Below are positions 22,701 through 33,519 of a stretch of 64,000 nucleotides of DNA, piece after piece (the first letter of the stretch is position 1; every line of letters starts with the position of its first letter). The stretch covers positions 14,913,001 through 14,977,000 of the forward strand of contig OY540813.1 in assembly GCA_961205875.1 (NCBI GenBank). The letters run 5' to 3'. A model generated the notes under the pieces. It saw only the letters and a list, made by a program, of their open reading frames with translations, did not search any database and had not been told where the DNA came from. The DNA is from Sialis fuliginosa (taxonomy: Eukaryota; Arthropoda; Insecta; Megaloptera; Sialidae). A program made the translations under genes and the position numbers.

Positions 22701-25142
22701 AAACTTGATCTTGACTTCTGGGTGTAATTATATTTTATGGGAAAATTAAAAAAAATATACATACAAATTAAACACTCAACAAAGGAGTTTAACTTCTATC
22801 CCTCTATGGTACATCTATGCTTATAATTAAATCTTGTAGAGCTTAAATATTTTAACTATGTATATTAAGTCTTAAAAATAATAAAATCATTAACGGAATA
22901 TAAGTAACAACAATAATAATATACATATATATATATTATTAAAATCATTAATTTTACCATTATATAGATAAGAAATATAATTTTCATATATCTATTTATA
23001 AAATATGTATAAGTATATAAAATAAGTTGTACAGATTCTGTTAAGTTCTAAAAAAGTCATAAAATTTATATCAATACATTAAATGAAGCAAGCGAGTTAA
23101 ATTTTATTTTAAATATTTTATTTTCTCAAATATTAATTTTCATAATTGTGTTAAAATTGTTGAACATTCAATTTAGACTTTCATTTTCTCAATAATGCAT
23201 AAATACAAGAAGAAGATATATGATATAGTAAAATAATTTATGTAACATTGTCTGAGGGCAGTTCTTACAATTTGTTTTCGTATTGCAATGTACTTTTAAC
23301 AGAGATAAAGTATTTTTGTTTTACTTCAATCATGCAACAATAATATTATTTTACAATGATGAAACAAGTGAGAAATATTGTTATAATAATATGTAGTAAT
23401 CCCTAAATTAGCACGATTTTGATTAAGCCTAGTCAGTTTATTAGTTAATCAGACCCTGTATACTGGAGTGCAGCCAGTGTGTTTCCACTTACTTTTTGCA
23501 TGGAGATGTAATATTTTTCAAAGAAATGAAATGTTAAAAATTTTTAATACTTACTGGTAATCTTTTGATTATTAAATTATTGAAAATATTTTCACTATTT
23601 GATGAATTTATTATCCAGTTTTGTATTGACATGAATATTGTATTCGTTTAGTGCAATTGAGGGATTACTGTTATAAAAATATATACTTTTAAAATAAAAC
23701 CAATATTTAACACAATATGTTATTGTTGTAGCATTACCAGTATGTTAACTGATCTCATTGACCTACCAGCAGAAGCAGAGCATGCTTTACCTTGGTATCC
23801 ACCATTATGTGTATTAAATGGAACTGATGCAGAAGTTGGTAAATATTTTCCAACTGCAATATATAAGAAGAACTACTTAGGAGAACCTGATCCACAATTA
23901 AGAGTTCATTTACTTCAGTATGTAAATCAAGAAAAATCAGAAGAAGCTGAAGTTGGTCAAAGAATTTTAACTGCTATGCAAAAGGTAAAAAATTAATTTA
24001 TTATTTTTCCTCTTCACAGTAAAAAAAATTTGAATTAAAATTTTAGAAAGTCGGCCCTCAGTGGTTATTGGCAACATTATCTAGTTTATATTGGCGTGTA
24101 CGTTCTAATCATCGTAATGCTTTTGATTGCCTTAAAGTAGCGCTTTCAAATGTACCGTTTGATTATCGTGATACGGTATTGATATCCGTAGCTGCATTAC
24201 TTTATGAACATAACTTCCTAAACGAAGCATTGACAGTTGCTACTGAAGCTTACAATATCAATCGTATAGAACCTGCTACAAACTTTCTGCTCGCACTCAT
24301 TCACAATCTGAAACTGAACACGTTTGGAGCAATCTATCATTTGAAACGTACCGTTAGAGTTGAGTCTGATTTTAAAAATGGGGATGCTGATATATTACTT
24401 AAAAAGTGGGTTTGTGATACAAAACTAGGAAAAAAAGTAGTCGAAACAACAGAGGGCAGTAATAAAAAAGAACAGTGTCCAGAGAAAGGAGAAGTGGTTT
24501 CTGCTATTTGTTCTGCTATTAAGGATGATATCAATACGTTGAAAGAACTGAACAGTATTAAAGAACAAATAAGAGAACTGTGTGTGCGAACAGAGGATGT
24601 GGTTTCTACATTTTGTACCGCTACTAAAGGAGAACATCAAAATTTGAAAAGTAAAATATGTGAACAAGCGGAAAGTGAAGAGACAATTGGAGCAATATGC
24701 TCAGCGCTCAAAGAAGAACAAACCATTGGTGGTTTACATTTAACTGACTTGGATTTAATCAAAGAACATTTGAGAGAAGAATGTACTGAAAACAAGGAAA
24801 CAATATCTGTTCTGTGCTCTACAAACCCAGAGAAAGATCACAGTGCTGCCATACAGTGTTTCAAAGCAGAAAAGATATCAGAACAAGGAGATATTGTAAC
24901 AATACAATCAACTCATCTGAAAATATTGGAAGATGGTGAATGCGGAATGAATAAGATTGGACTGGGTAAGTTTTTTGTTATAATCTTATAACTGCATTTA
25001 TTTCTATAATAATACTTTTTCAGGTAAATCTATAATTTCAAGTTTAATAGCGGCCAATTTAAGAAATGAAGGAAATGCTGAAGGATCTGGAAATGTTGAA
25101 CCAGATCAATCTCAGTTGGAGACTTTAAATGATGCTCTATAA
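19703..25142 (+). CDS. TTC17: Tetratricopeptide repeat protein 17 (TTC17) homologue
   Basis: Eight exons: 19703-19813, 20132-20467, 20553-20696, 20755-21040, 21928-22654, 23732-23984, 24047-24965 and 25024-25142 (TAA 25140-25142). All use GT-AG and phases agree, giving 964 residues. The ATG at 19703 follows an in-frame TGA. It opens a signal-peptide-like stretch (MYRHRLWNLLILLFEIFLG), then the family's HWIVTENGQIQAQ. TPR block 1 is about residues 205-318 (LASMYWRIRG, LNLANIF, HFALGNVYA), followed by a coiled coil to about 365. The family motif FLPPENKG ends exon 5. TPR block 2 is about 624-720 (LSSLYWRVRS). A Cys/acidic repeat tail (about 762-887) precedes the end. In vertebrates TTC17 supports actin polymerisation and ciliogenesis; here that role is inferred. 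Vertebrate TTC17 has a third C-terminal TPR block, not seen here. Confidence 0.93.
21431..21826. mobile_element. hAT-like MITE in the fourth intron of TTC17, 396 bp
   Basis: Left tAGTGGCAGACTAAG and reverse-complemented right CAGTGACTGACTAAA are related ends. Flanks tatctgta (21423-21430) and tatctaca (21827-21834) match at 6 of 8. The start resembles the fragment at 63889 (CAGCGGCGGACTAAGG), so these are one family. Confidence 0.75.
22655..23731. other. Long TTC17 intron without recognised element
   Basis: This 1.08 kb AT-rich intron separates the exon ending FLPPENKGF from the ITSMLTDLIDLP exon. I see no inverted-repeat ends, exon or RNA gene in it. Confidence 0.6.
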
Positions 25143-25249
25143 AAGACAAATATTACGTATATTATCTATTTTATTGATCTGTGAAATATATTTATATAAT
25201 ATACATACAATACATACATAGATATTGGACTTGTCAATTGATATTGATT

Positions 25250-25255
25250 AATAAA
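25250..25255 (+). terminator. TTC17: Candidate TTC17 polyadenylation signal
   Basis: The hexamer AATAAA lies 108 bp after the TTC17 stop codon and is followed by a T-rich stretch, the usual layout for a cleavage and polyadenylation site. Confidence 0.6.
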
Positions 25256-25379
25256 TTTTTTTTACTATTTGTTTCCTTTACAAATTTAGTTTTTTCAATT
25301 TTTTTACAGATTTACTCGTCTTTCCTACATTATCCCTTTAACTCCATTAATTTGCAGAAAAACTTTTAAAAGTCATCTT

Positions 25380-26183
25380 GAATTAAAATAATAAGTTTTT
25401 TATTTTTTCATATAGAATCATATCCTTTTAGGAGGTTGGGGAGTAGTAAATGAAGACCCCTTTTTTATTTTATCTTATCTTTTTTATTTTTATTTTCATA
25501 AAATTTGTTACCATAATCTGCACTGTTATGTCCCCTGCTCTATTTTTTACGACCTTTTTTTTTGTCGTCATTTTTTGCAAAACCCGGAGAAATTGCATCC
25601 AAACCCTGAGACTCCGGGTCAAAACTGGAGACCTGGTCACCCTATTGTGCAGGACCAGCGGTGGGGTAGGACACAGTGTTCACTGTTGCCAAAACTAAGA
25701 CCTGTGTTTTTCTCACTTGCACTGATGTATAATTTGTCATTTTACAATGCCATGTTATGTATTAATAATGGTGTGGTTGAAACGTGTAATTTTTGTTTAA
25801 ATAATTACATAAGTGTATACTTACAATATCCTTAACTTTTAAATCAATTTTACTGTTTAAATTAATGTTTATCATTTTTCTATCTTTTAACATTCTATTT
25901 TCATCAATTGCCCTTTAACACCATGTATTACAACTGAACTTTAAAAAAAATATTTTTTAAAACGAGTTGGTCAAAAAATCTGCAATTTCAATATTTAATT
26001 TATTTTGAGATTTTGAACAATTGTAAGAAGTTTCAACTTATTCCTACTGGTTTGATTTAACTACCCAACCTTCCTAAACAAAAATATACATATAGGTTTT
26101 CATAAAAAAATCAAACTTATCATAAAGTATAAAAACACTACAAATAAAAAATATAATGCGCGCTACAAACTGAATAACCTTTG
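25380..26183. other. Gene-free region with hAT-like fragments
   Basis: Between about 25425 and 25690 there are C/T- and G-rich pieces such as ggagacctggtcaccctattg, which resembles the end of a hAT-like repeat in reverse. Overlapping short frames here (82 and 86 codons) arise from this repeat and show no domain. Confidence 0.45.
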
Positions 26184-26288
26184 CAGTAACGTAACTAGCG
26201 GTTAGCGAAACCGGCTCCCACCATTGGTGCACGGTCTTCACAAACTCAGTTTTCGCCGGGGGCGCAAAAATTTCTAGCTACGCCACTG
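26184..26288. mobile_element. Miniature hAT-like element, 105 bp
   Basis: Left CAGTAACGTAACTAG and reverse-complemented right CAGTGGCGTAGCTAG are inverted repeats. The exact 8-bp duplication AACCTTTG is at 26176-26183 and 26289-26296. It is one of the shortest elements in the window and is probably an end-to-end deletion product. Confidence 0.92.
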
Positions 26289-26296
26289 AACCTTTG

Positions 26297-27653
26297 ACAT
26301 AAACGTTTGTCTTTAATGTCCGGTATTATAAGGGCCGATTTTTTTCTCTAAAACTTCTGCATCTATGTAGGTTTTTTCCCACCTGCACCGAATCGAATAA
26401 AATCAGTTACAACCTTTCATCTGTGAAAATTAGCTTTACATTTTTTATGCTAATATATTTAAGAGTTTAGGGATGGGTGGTTAAAAGTCATTATATTATA
26501 AAATTGATTAAATAAGCTATCTATTGGCTTTTCATTTATTGCTCTATGATTATTAGTTCCGGAGATATAAGCTTTCAAAGTGTGACATATTTTCGTTACA
26601 TTCGTGTTTCCGAGCTTATTCCCTAATATTACCGGGGAAGACGTAGTTCTACTTAAAAAAAAAGAAATTGATTAGAAAAAAAATCAAAACTGGAAAATTT
26701 GAATTTAAAACAAAAATTTCTTATTTATGTGCGGCCCTCGGAAAATTTTAGCTCGTCAATGCGGCCCGCGGTGCAATTTGGGTTGGCCAGGCGTTAATTA
26801 AACAAAGATTATACGAAACTCCATTCAAAATCATGAAATGATGAACCTGTGAGCAAAGATATCGTTAAAATTAAATCAATAAAAACATTGCGGACGTAAT
26901 CCCTATACTCACAAGGTTAAATTTATTGATTTTATTTTGGCAATTTTTGCTTCGAATTGAACATATCATATTTTAGTTATGTATTTACAACATTTGAGTT
27001 TACTCGTGATATTTTTCAATTTTCCGATAAATACCCTAATATAAGTCATTTCAAATATTATTTTTCAAACGAAAGAACCCTAAAATTTATTATAAATATT
27101 CAATAAGTACCATTTCTTTTTTTAAATAAGAAGGAAATGCAACACAAATTCAACTCAAGACTGTTTTGCTGTGCTCAATCAAACCAGAGCTTTTGGTGAC
27201 CTACTTACGCTACCTTTCCATGATTCTATGACGTCATTGCCATAGCGCTTCTTGGAACAATAACATTACCTATATTATTTAAATATTAAACAAACACGTA
27301 AAAAATTTAAAGTAATATTATTATTTATTTGAATAATACATATTATAAATAATTTAAACAATATAAACAATCCTATAGAGTATTATTTATAAATAGATAC
27401 TATCATTTGATTCAAACGAATTTTTGTCAATGAATGTGAAGATTTGATTCATGTGTATACCTATACTTTATATACCTGATGTTTTAGAATTAGCGTAAAT
27501 TTCTATAGTAATAAGTTGATTTTTTTACACAATGTATTTGCGTATTGCTATTGTTGTATTCAATAGTAGAAATTTTGTAATTTTTTGATTTTAGAATATT
27601 CTATCGATAAAAATTAAATTTTAGAATAATTTGGGCTACATACACCGGTTGTT
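26297..27653. other. Gene-free region with one CRE palindrome
   Basis: A GC-rich scrap at 26730-26790 (gcggccctcgg ... gcggcccgcgg) looks like a decayed repeat. The perfect palindrome TGACGTCA lies at 27229-27236 within tctATGACGTCATtgc. No exon is recognised. Confidence 0.5.
27229..27236. promoter_or_regulatory. CRE palindrome TGACGTCA
   Basis: Perfect cAMP-response-element core, flanked as ATGACGTCATTGC. The same 13-base context recurs at 46951-46963. The site is the first of nine in the window. Function is inferred from motif only. Confidence 0.5.
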
Positions 27654-27998
27654 CAGGGCGGATTTACCCATAAGTTAAATAAACAGTTGTTTAGGGCCCC
27701 AGCTTAGTGCCCCCCCCCCCCCCTCTTCCTCCGATTCATCGAAACCTTGCGAATTTTGTAACTAAATTCGACCTAAGTTTTTAATTTAAAAAATAATAAT
27801 AATAATATGCTAATAAGTTAATTAAAGTGAAAGATATCAATTTTAATAATAAATCCAATAGTTCAATAAAAAAATGATGTAGAATTATTTAATTATCCTA
27901 TTTTAGGATTTGCTTAGTTTAGGTTGAATTATTTCTGAGGTTAAGGGCCCTTCCTATGACTACTGCTTAGGATCCTTACAAATATAAATCCGGCTCTG
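27654..27998. mobile_element. hAT-like MITE, 345 bp
   Basis: Left CAGGGCGGATTTA and reverse-complemented right CAGAGCCGGATTTA are matching ends. Flanks cggttgtt (27646-27653) and tggttgtt (27999-28006) agree at 7 of 8. A poly-C run near the left end and gggccc motifs near both ends resemble the 14126 element. Confidence 0.88.
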
Positions 27999-28419
27999 TG
28001 GTTGTTCAAAATTAAACGTTACGAATTATTATTTCAACAATTAAGCTTATACTTACAGAAAAACGTAAAAAAACAAAAAAGTAACTCAATTTAGAGGGGG
28101 TAATATGACAGTGGTTCGAAAAAAAACAAATTATACTGTAAAGTAGTTTATGCAATGTTACAGTCAATATAGATTTTCAATTTGATCTTAAAACATGTTC
28201 TATTATAATTCAATTTGAATCACAAAAGTAGTATTTGCAGTTTACTCTTAATAATATTAAATTTTGTAAAACCACGTAAAAGTCTTTAATTTTTATAAAA
28301 TAGAAGAAAATTATTACACGTTTTTGAGAAAACATTACAATCTGTACGTAAAAATAAAAAAATATGTTAAATATTTTAAAATTTAGAAAAGTTAAATTTA
28401 TTAAAGAGCTATTGCAGTA

Positions 28420-28510
28420 TGACGTCATTACTGGCACGTTCTGTCCTATTTCATGCGAATATGGGTGAAGCTTTGCGTCATTCAGTTTTCCAAAGCTCGA
28501 ACAGTAAGTT
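28420..28510 (+). promoter_or_regulatory. CRE palindrome followed by candidate first exon and donor
   Basis: TGACGTCA at 28420-28427 is followed by a locally GC-richer stretch, a TTCAGTTT initiator-like site near 28483, and a consensus donor AACA|GTAAGTTT near 28504. This is the layout of a short non-coding first exon on the plus strand, but no transcript evidence can be seen. Confidence 0.35.
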
Positions 28511-28519
28511 TGGTCCATG

Positions 28520-29435
28520 ACCTATATATACAGCTACGAAAAAGAGATGTTTATTGGAACCAGTAGGAAAGACAAAGATAACACCAGGTTTTACGATTAC
28601 TGAATATGTTTGCTGTTTTTAGTTCATGTAATACATAGACAAAGAAAATCTTATGTCTTATATATATATATATATAATATAAATATTACAATGTAGGTAA
28701 AATGCAGCATTTTGTAAATATATGTAATTATGTGTGTTGATTATCTTAATAAATAAATATATGAACCCACCATAGGGATTAAAAAACATCTCCAGTTTGG
28801 CGCCATAGTACTCGGGAACTAATTAATAATAATTATTAATAATATTAATTTCAGATTATTTTTAAATGTTTGTTATACAGTTTAAGTATATAGTTTTATG
28901 TCTTAAAATTTTGAAAAATCGTTTATATCCTGTAAATAACCGGAAAGTCAGTTGAAAATTATTATAAAAAAAAATATGTCAAAAAAAGATAGGTAAGCAA
29001 GCATCTTGCGTTTATTAAAATTATTTTTATTAGAACACAAAATAATTACAATTTAATGATTATTTTGCAAACACCTGACAATACCTTCTCGAACTTTAGG
29101 TATCAAAGGAAATATTTTTTGTAATTAAAGTACATAATTTTTAATATCATATTGATTTTGAATGTATAAATTTGAATATAGCTTAAGTATTTAAAATATA
29201 TTTTTATCTTAGGTATTATTTTTAAAACTGGTTATTTTAATTTTAATGAATAGCATATTTTCTTTTATTTATTAAATGTACTTACAGCTATTTGCCATCC
29301 TTTGTCTAAATTATAACTTAGTCCTGTGAATATTTAGGAATATATATGTACTATTATGTACATTTGTAAATATATGTGTATACAGTCGATGAAAAATATT
29401 ATAAAATTATATAACTGTTAATTAAGGCTTTTGTC
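28520..29435. other. Gene-free AT-rich stretch
   Basis: It holds a short (TA)n tract near 28657-28675 and AT-rich sequence. No exon, RNA gene or element end is recognised. Confidence 0.5.
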
Positions 29436-30000
29436 CCCCGAATCCTTGTCAGACACATAACTCATGAACCACTGAACTGATATTAATTAAACTTGGTTTA
29501 TTGGTTGGGTCTGGATAGCTCTATTCAAAAATCATCAAAATCGTGTGTAAGGTGGAGGGGCGACATCTCAAAATAGTTATCTTTTCAAGATATCTCAAGA
29601 ACAACACATGTTACGTGAAAATTTTATAGAATTTTTTTACTGTTTTTGTAGTAAAATATTCTCTTATGAATAAAAATCGTCATTTATTTCTTAAAATCGC
29701 TATTTACTTTGACATATTAAATGTCATTTTGAGGTTTTAAATATCGTTTTGACGTTTGCAGTACAGAAAAAATTAGATTTAGTTTGAAAGTGTTATAAAA
29801 TTAAAAATATACGAAAAAATAATCAGGCGTATATAATTTCGAATCATAATATTTTTATAATAAAAATGAAATGGTTAAACAATAGTAGATCATCTGAATA
29901 TTGTATCGGTGTTTTTAAAATTGTTTGGTAATTATCTACCTTTGGTGAATTTAACACGAAGCAGCAAGTAGCATTTACTTGACAAATGTTTTTTCTATAA
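29436..30000 (-). repeat. Dispersed repeat family R1, inverted copy
   Basis: Read on the minus strand this matches the R1 unit at 1640-2520: a tcctcgtg-like/aaatgctac block, the tgacatttaaa block, cgtaacatgtgttgttcttgag, a ggtggaggggcgacatct block, ccactgaac and caaggattcggggg. It lacks both the 20-bp array and the (ACGG)n tract of copy 1. Confidence 0.65.
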
Positions 30001-30199
30001 AAAATAAAAAAAACTAAATAATAACAAAACTGATCATGGTAGATTTGAAATTATTAAATACTTTTGTCGAGTGGTGACTTATTGATAACTATTACGCAGT
30101 TACCTGAAGCTGATGTCCCTGGTAATTTGCTAGTCGTGCCATCCTATACTTACGTCACTATAACCACAACAATGTACATGAATATAAATGCGGGTTAAT

Positions 30200-31007
30200 C
30201 ATAGACATAGATAATGGACCACGCATCTGACTCGAGAGCAGAGTCGTGTCAAAAGAAAGAGATGGAAACAGGTTTGGAATATACTTGTCCTTTTTTTAAA
30301 CAGGAGTGTAATTATTTAATTCTTGGCCCCGAACATTAAAAATATTCATAGATATATGTGTATAAAGAGGTTAAAAAACAAAAAATAATTAACGTTATAA
30401 AAAAAATTTATTTAAAAAAAAATTATTTATTTCTAAATAATATAAGTTTCGAATTTTTTGACCCGATTTTAATATCTTGTTCTTTCTTTTTCGTAGCTTC
30501 GTAATGTAACCTAATATCAAAAAAAATATTTAAAATTTTGTTAAGTAAATCTTGTAAGTGCTGTTTGTAAGTGCAATCCACCTCATCATTATGTTGCAAC
30601 CACATGGGAATAGATTTAAAACTATTTTTTATTAATATATATTTAATATTTTTGGTAGCAAAAATGTTATTTTCCCAGAATATCCGTTCATAATTTTGCA
30701 AATTTCTATCAGATCAATTGATGTTTTTTTTTTTTAATTTCCTCGATGAAATATGAACCATTATAGTATATTTATTGTTTATATTATTTACTTTTCTAAT
30801 AAAAACTTATTGCACAAAAATCACAAGATAGATATACAAAAATATATCTGACAGAAATACTACCCTGAACTATAGTAAGCTACCAATCAGGATCTTAGAA
30901 AAAGAGATAGATATATTCCAAACTACACTGCATCTTTCTCTCACTTTTTGAACAGATGTTACATCATTGTGTTAATACAGAAGCACTGTCCATTCTCTAT
31001 GTCTATG
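30200..31007 (-). mobile_element. CATAGACATAGA-family transposon, 808 bp, with coding remnant
   Basis: Left CATAGACATAGATAATGGAC and reverse-complemented right CATAGACATAGAGAATGGAC are near-perfect inverted repeats. The exact 8-bp duplication GGGTTAAT is at 30192-30199 and 31008-31015. The related MITE at 7143-7628 shares the ends and duplication length. A 92-codon frame lies inside on the minus strand. Eight-base duplications fit hAT and P superfamilies; the coding remnant leans towards P/THAP-type, tentatively. Confidence 0.88.
30423..30701 (-). pseudogene. Transposase C-terminal fragment (possibly P/THAP9-like)
   Basis: The 92-codon frame lies wholly within the 30200-31007 transposon. After a Met it reads ...IPMWLQHNDEVDCTYKQH, then LQDLLNKILNIFFDIRLHYE and a lysine-rich end. 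An LxxLLxxILxxFFxIRLH helix followed by a basic tail is reminiscent of the C-terminal end of P-element/THAP9-type transposases. That comparison is from memory of the family pattern, not an alignment. The catalytic core is absent, so it cannot be active. Confidence 0.4.
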
Positions 31008-31139
31008 GGGTTAATGTTAAAAATAAATTCCATTCTAATAGATGCATACGGGGAAAATAATAAAATTCATGGCAAAAACGAGAAGCAACGAGCACCAGAG
31101 ATATATGTACGTACATGCTTCAATGAAATTATAATTAGT

Positions 31140-31400
31140 GAATCGGGTGCTCTGTTTCTGTTGCGCGACCGCCTCGTGCATAGGCAACCCGGTGCACGAA
31201 GGTCTTTGACCCACACAGGTTTTCCTTCTTCACCAGCCTGACCCAGTTTCGGCCTGGTTGGCACACTTCGCAACAAGTATTGACGTGTCGCCCCGCGTCC
31301 CTCTAGAGCTACCCCTCACGCGCGAAATGACGTCAGAAGTGACGACGGCGGCGACGGCGTGCACCCCTTGAATGCAGGATTCACTGTGTGTGTGTGTGTG
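31140..31400. promoter_or_regulatory. GC-rich island with CRE palindrome
   Basis: The stretch from about 31145 to 31370 is far more GC-rich than its surroundings and contains CpGs (gcgcgaccgcc, acgacggcggcgacggcg). TGACGTCA lies at 31328-31335 with a second half-site gtgacgac just after, then a (TG)n tract at 31386-31410. Frames on both strands are open because of composition. It looks like a promoter or first exon; direction is not determined. Confidence 0.45.
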
Positions 31401-31461
31401 TATGTGTGTTTTGGTTTTGGGTCAAACGTTGATAAAATTGATGTTTTCAGAATAAGATACT

Positions 31462-31893
31462 GGCACCAGTTATGGCCGCTATAAGAGCAAGGTTTACTGT
31501 TTTTGTAATTGACAGGCTTCATTTCTTCATTCTCATGAACTCATGTTATTAATAAAACAAGTAACTCTTTATGTAATCAATTTAATTACCAAAGTCCGTA
31601 AATATAGTTTGTTTTTTAAATTATAGACTTTTATTTTGTTTATGTTTTGTCTTCAGTAATAATGGATAAAGTAAAACCAGTAATGAGTACCCAATGATGG
31701 ACACATGCTAATGATTACAAAATGATAAGTACTCCGACACAAAAGATGAAAGAATCGTCATATTTGAAAGATTGTGAAGCAGTTGCTATGATAAAATAAT
31801 AATAAATAAATAAATTATACTAATAATTGCTAATTAGTTTAAATGTCCACCATTTTCACACCTATTGGCCAATTGTCATCAAATTACGCTGTA
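31462..31893 (+). mobile_element. GGCACCAGT-family element, copy A (truncated)
   Basis: It starts GGCACCAGTTATGGCCGC and continues with taagagcaaggtttactg, and reaches the gtccaccattttcacacc and gtcatcaaattacgctgtaa blocks shared with copies at 39239-39773, 54245-54665 and 56781-57068. The right end is missing because the R1 repeat copy begins at about 31905. Confidence 0.8.
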
Positions 31894-31904
31894 ACAAAAA
31901 AAAA

Positions 31905-32400
31905 AACAAAACACGAATTTTTAAAATAAATTGAGATAAATCTTTGTAAGGGAATATTTTACAACAAACGTTGTTGACCCATATTATAGGAAATTTAATG
32001 CTCTACAAAAAATATTCTATAAAATTTTCACGTAACATGTGTCGTTCTTGAGATATTTAAAAAATATATATTTTGGGGTGTCACCCCTCCCCTTTACATA
32101 CGATTTTGATGATTTTGAAATGGGACCGTCCTCAAGTCAAACTCAACCATCCGATCAAGTTTCAATAATATCGGTTTAGTGGTTCATGAGTTGTGTGTGT
32201 GACAAGGATTCAGGGGACAGACGGACACACGGACGGACGGACAGACAGACAGACACGGAACGAAAAGTGTTTGCGTTGACGTGAAACAGATAAATCAATT
32301 TAAAATTTTGAAATCGGAGAACATTTTTTTTGTCTCAATCTGAAACGATCACAAAGCTTCTCATATTTTCGATATGCGAGGAAGCAAAAATAATTACCTA
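31905..32400 (+). repeat. Dispersed repeat family R1, copy 2
   Basis: From aaaacacgaattttta to gatatgcgaggaagcaaa this matches the right half of copy 1 (1985-2510) closely. It has a shorter (ACGG)n/(ACAG)n tract at 32217-32256. It abuts and interrupts the GGCACCAGT copy A. Confidence 0.8.
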
Positions 32401-32700
32401 TATTTTAATTTGATGCACTCGATTTTAATTATTTAAATGAGTCAGTTAACTATTCTATAACTCCATATTTATATTTTTAATTTCAGGCAGTTTTAAAAAA
32501 CTCAGACAATACGAATTCGTTATTTTAACAATGAAGCGTTGAGGATGTTTTTTTCTATAGCAATCAAATGGTCGAGTGAATTAATTAAGGTTTAAATAAT
32601 TGTGAAGACAAAAGATTTTTATGATTTATAGTTTTATAGAACATTGAAAATTTTAGTATTTATTATAAGAGGAGTCGAAAGAAACTTATATTCGAAAGGT

Positions 32701-33055
32701 ACTGTACCATAAGTGTGCACAAAAAAAATCATGTGTGTATGTTGCCGTTAAGGCAGGTAAAATAAAGTTAACATACACACATGATTTCCACTCTCGATGT
32801 TTGCTTATTTCCATTCACATCGTTCAACAGCATAGCAATACTCCTAGCGCCACCAAGCGGCAAAAATAAATAGTTTTGGATTTCTGTCAAACGTGGATAA
32901 TGCGTTTAGAGATTTTATTCGCGATCAATTGCAGTGTTTTTATTTGGAAATGTTTGTTGTAAAAACAGTTTAGGTTAGGTTAGGTTAGGTACTATGCCAC
33001 AGATGTGCACAAAAAAAATCATGAGTGTATATGTTGCCGTTAAGGCAGGTAAAAT
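32701..33055. repeat. Direct repeat pair with 18-bp hairpin
   Basis: A roughly 62-bp unit (core gtgcacaaaaaaaatcatg, then tgttgccgttaaggcagg, then taaaata) occurs at 32703-32765 and again at 32993-33054, about 290 bp apart. In the first copy AAATCATGTGTGTATGTT (32726-32743) faces its perfect reverse complement at 32770-32787 across a 26-base loop. Both copies follow an AGGTACT string. The family is not known to me. Confidence 0.75.
32970..32989 (+). repeat. Interstitial telomere repeat (TTAGG)4
   Basis: Four perfect TTAGG units stand directly before the second copy of the 62-bp direct repeat. TTAGG is the ancestral telomere unit of insects and is lost in Diptera. Confidence 0.85.
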
Positions 33056-33519
33056 ATTGGTTGAATTTCGACCATAGGCGATACTAGTAGATATTAAATT
33101 GCTACAAACCGTAGAGAGATTTCGGTTTAGTTTGATATGGTCGCGAAAAAATATAATAACGAATATTATTGTCATGTTCTTTAAGATGACCTACCTATAT
33201 ATACATAAAATACAGAAATATACATAACGAATATACCTAATATAAAAATAGATAGATTGAATAACAATTAAAAAATAATAGCACGTTTGTTTAGTCAAAA
33301 ATAAATTAAAACCGATATGCATAAGATAGGTATCACTTATCGAATAAAAATACATGTAGGTTGTAATGCGCCTCCACCATACATTATTGTGTTTATTTTT
33401 AACTAGGTGTTATGACTCGATTTTATCCGGGACATAAAAAATATGAATTAGTTACTCATGGCCACCGTCTTTTGTTTTTATTTTATAAATTATGTTTCAA
33501 CGATTTTGTTTTAATTTTT

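Noticed and set aside
31067-31522. Minus- and plus-strand frames in the GC island
   Set aside because: Low-complexity Arg/Pro/Thr-rich translations including a (TG)n tract (His-Thr repeats); better explained as non-coding island sequence.
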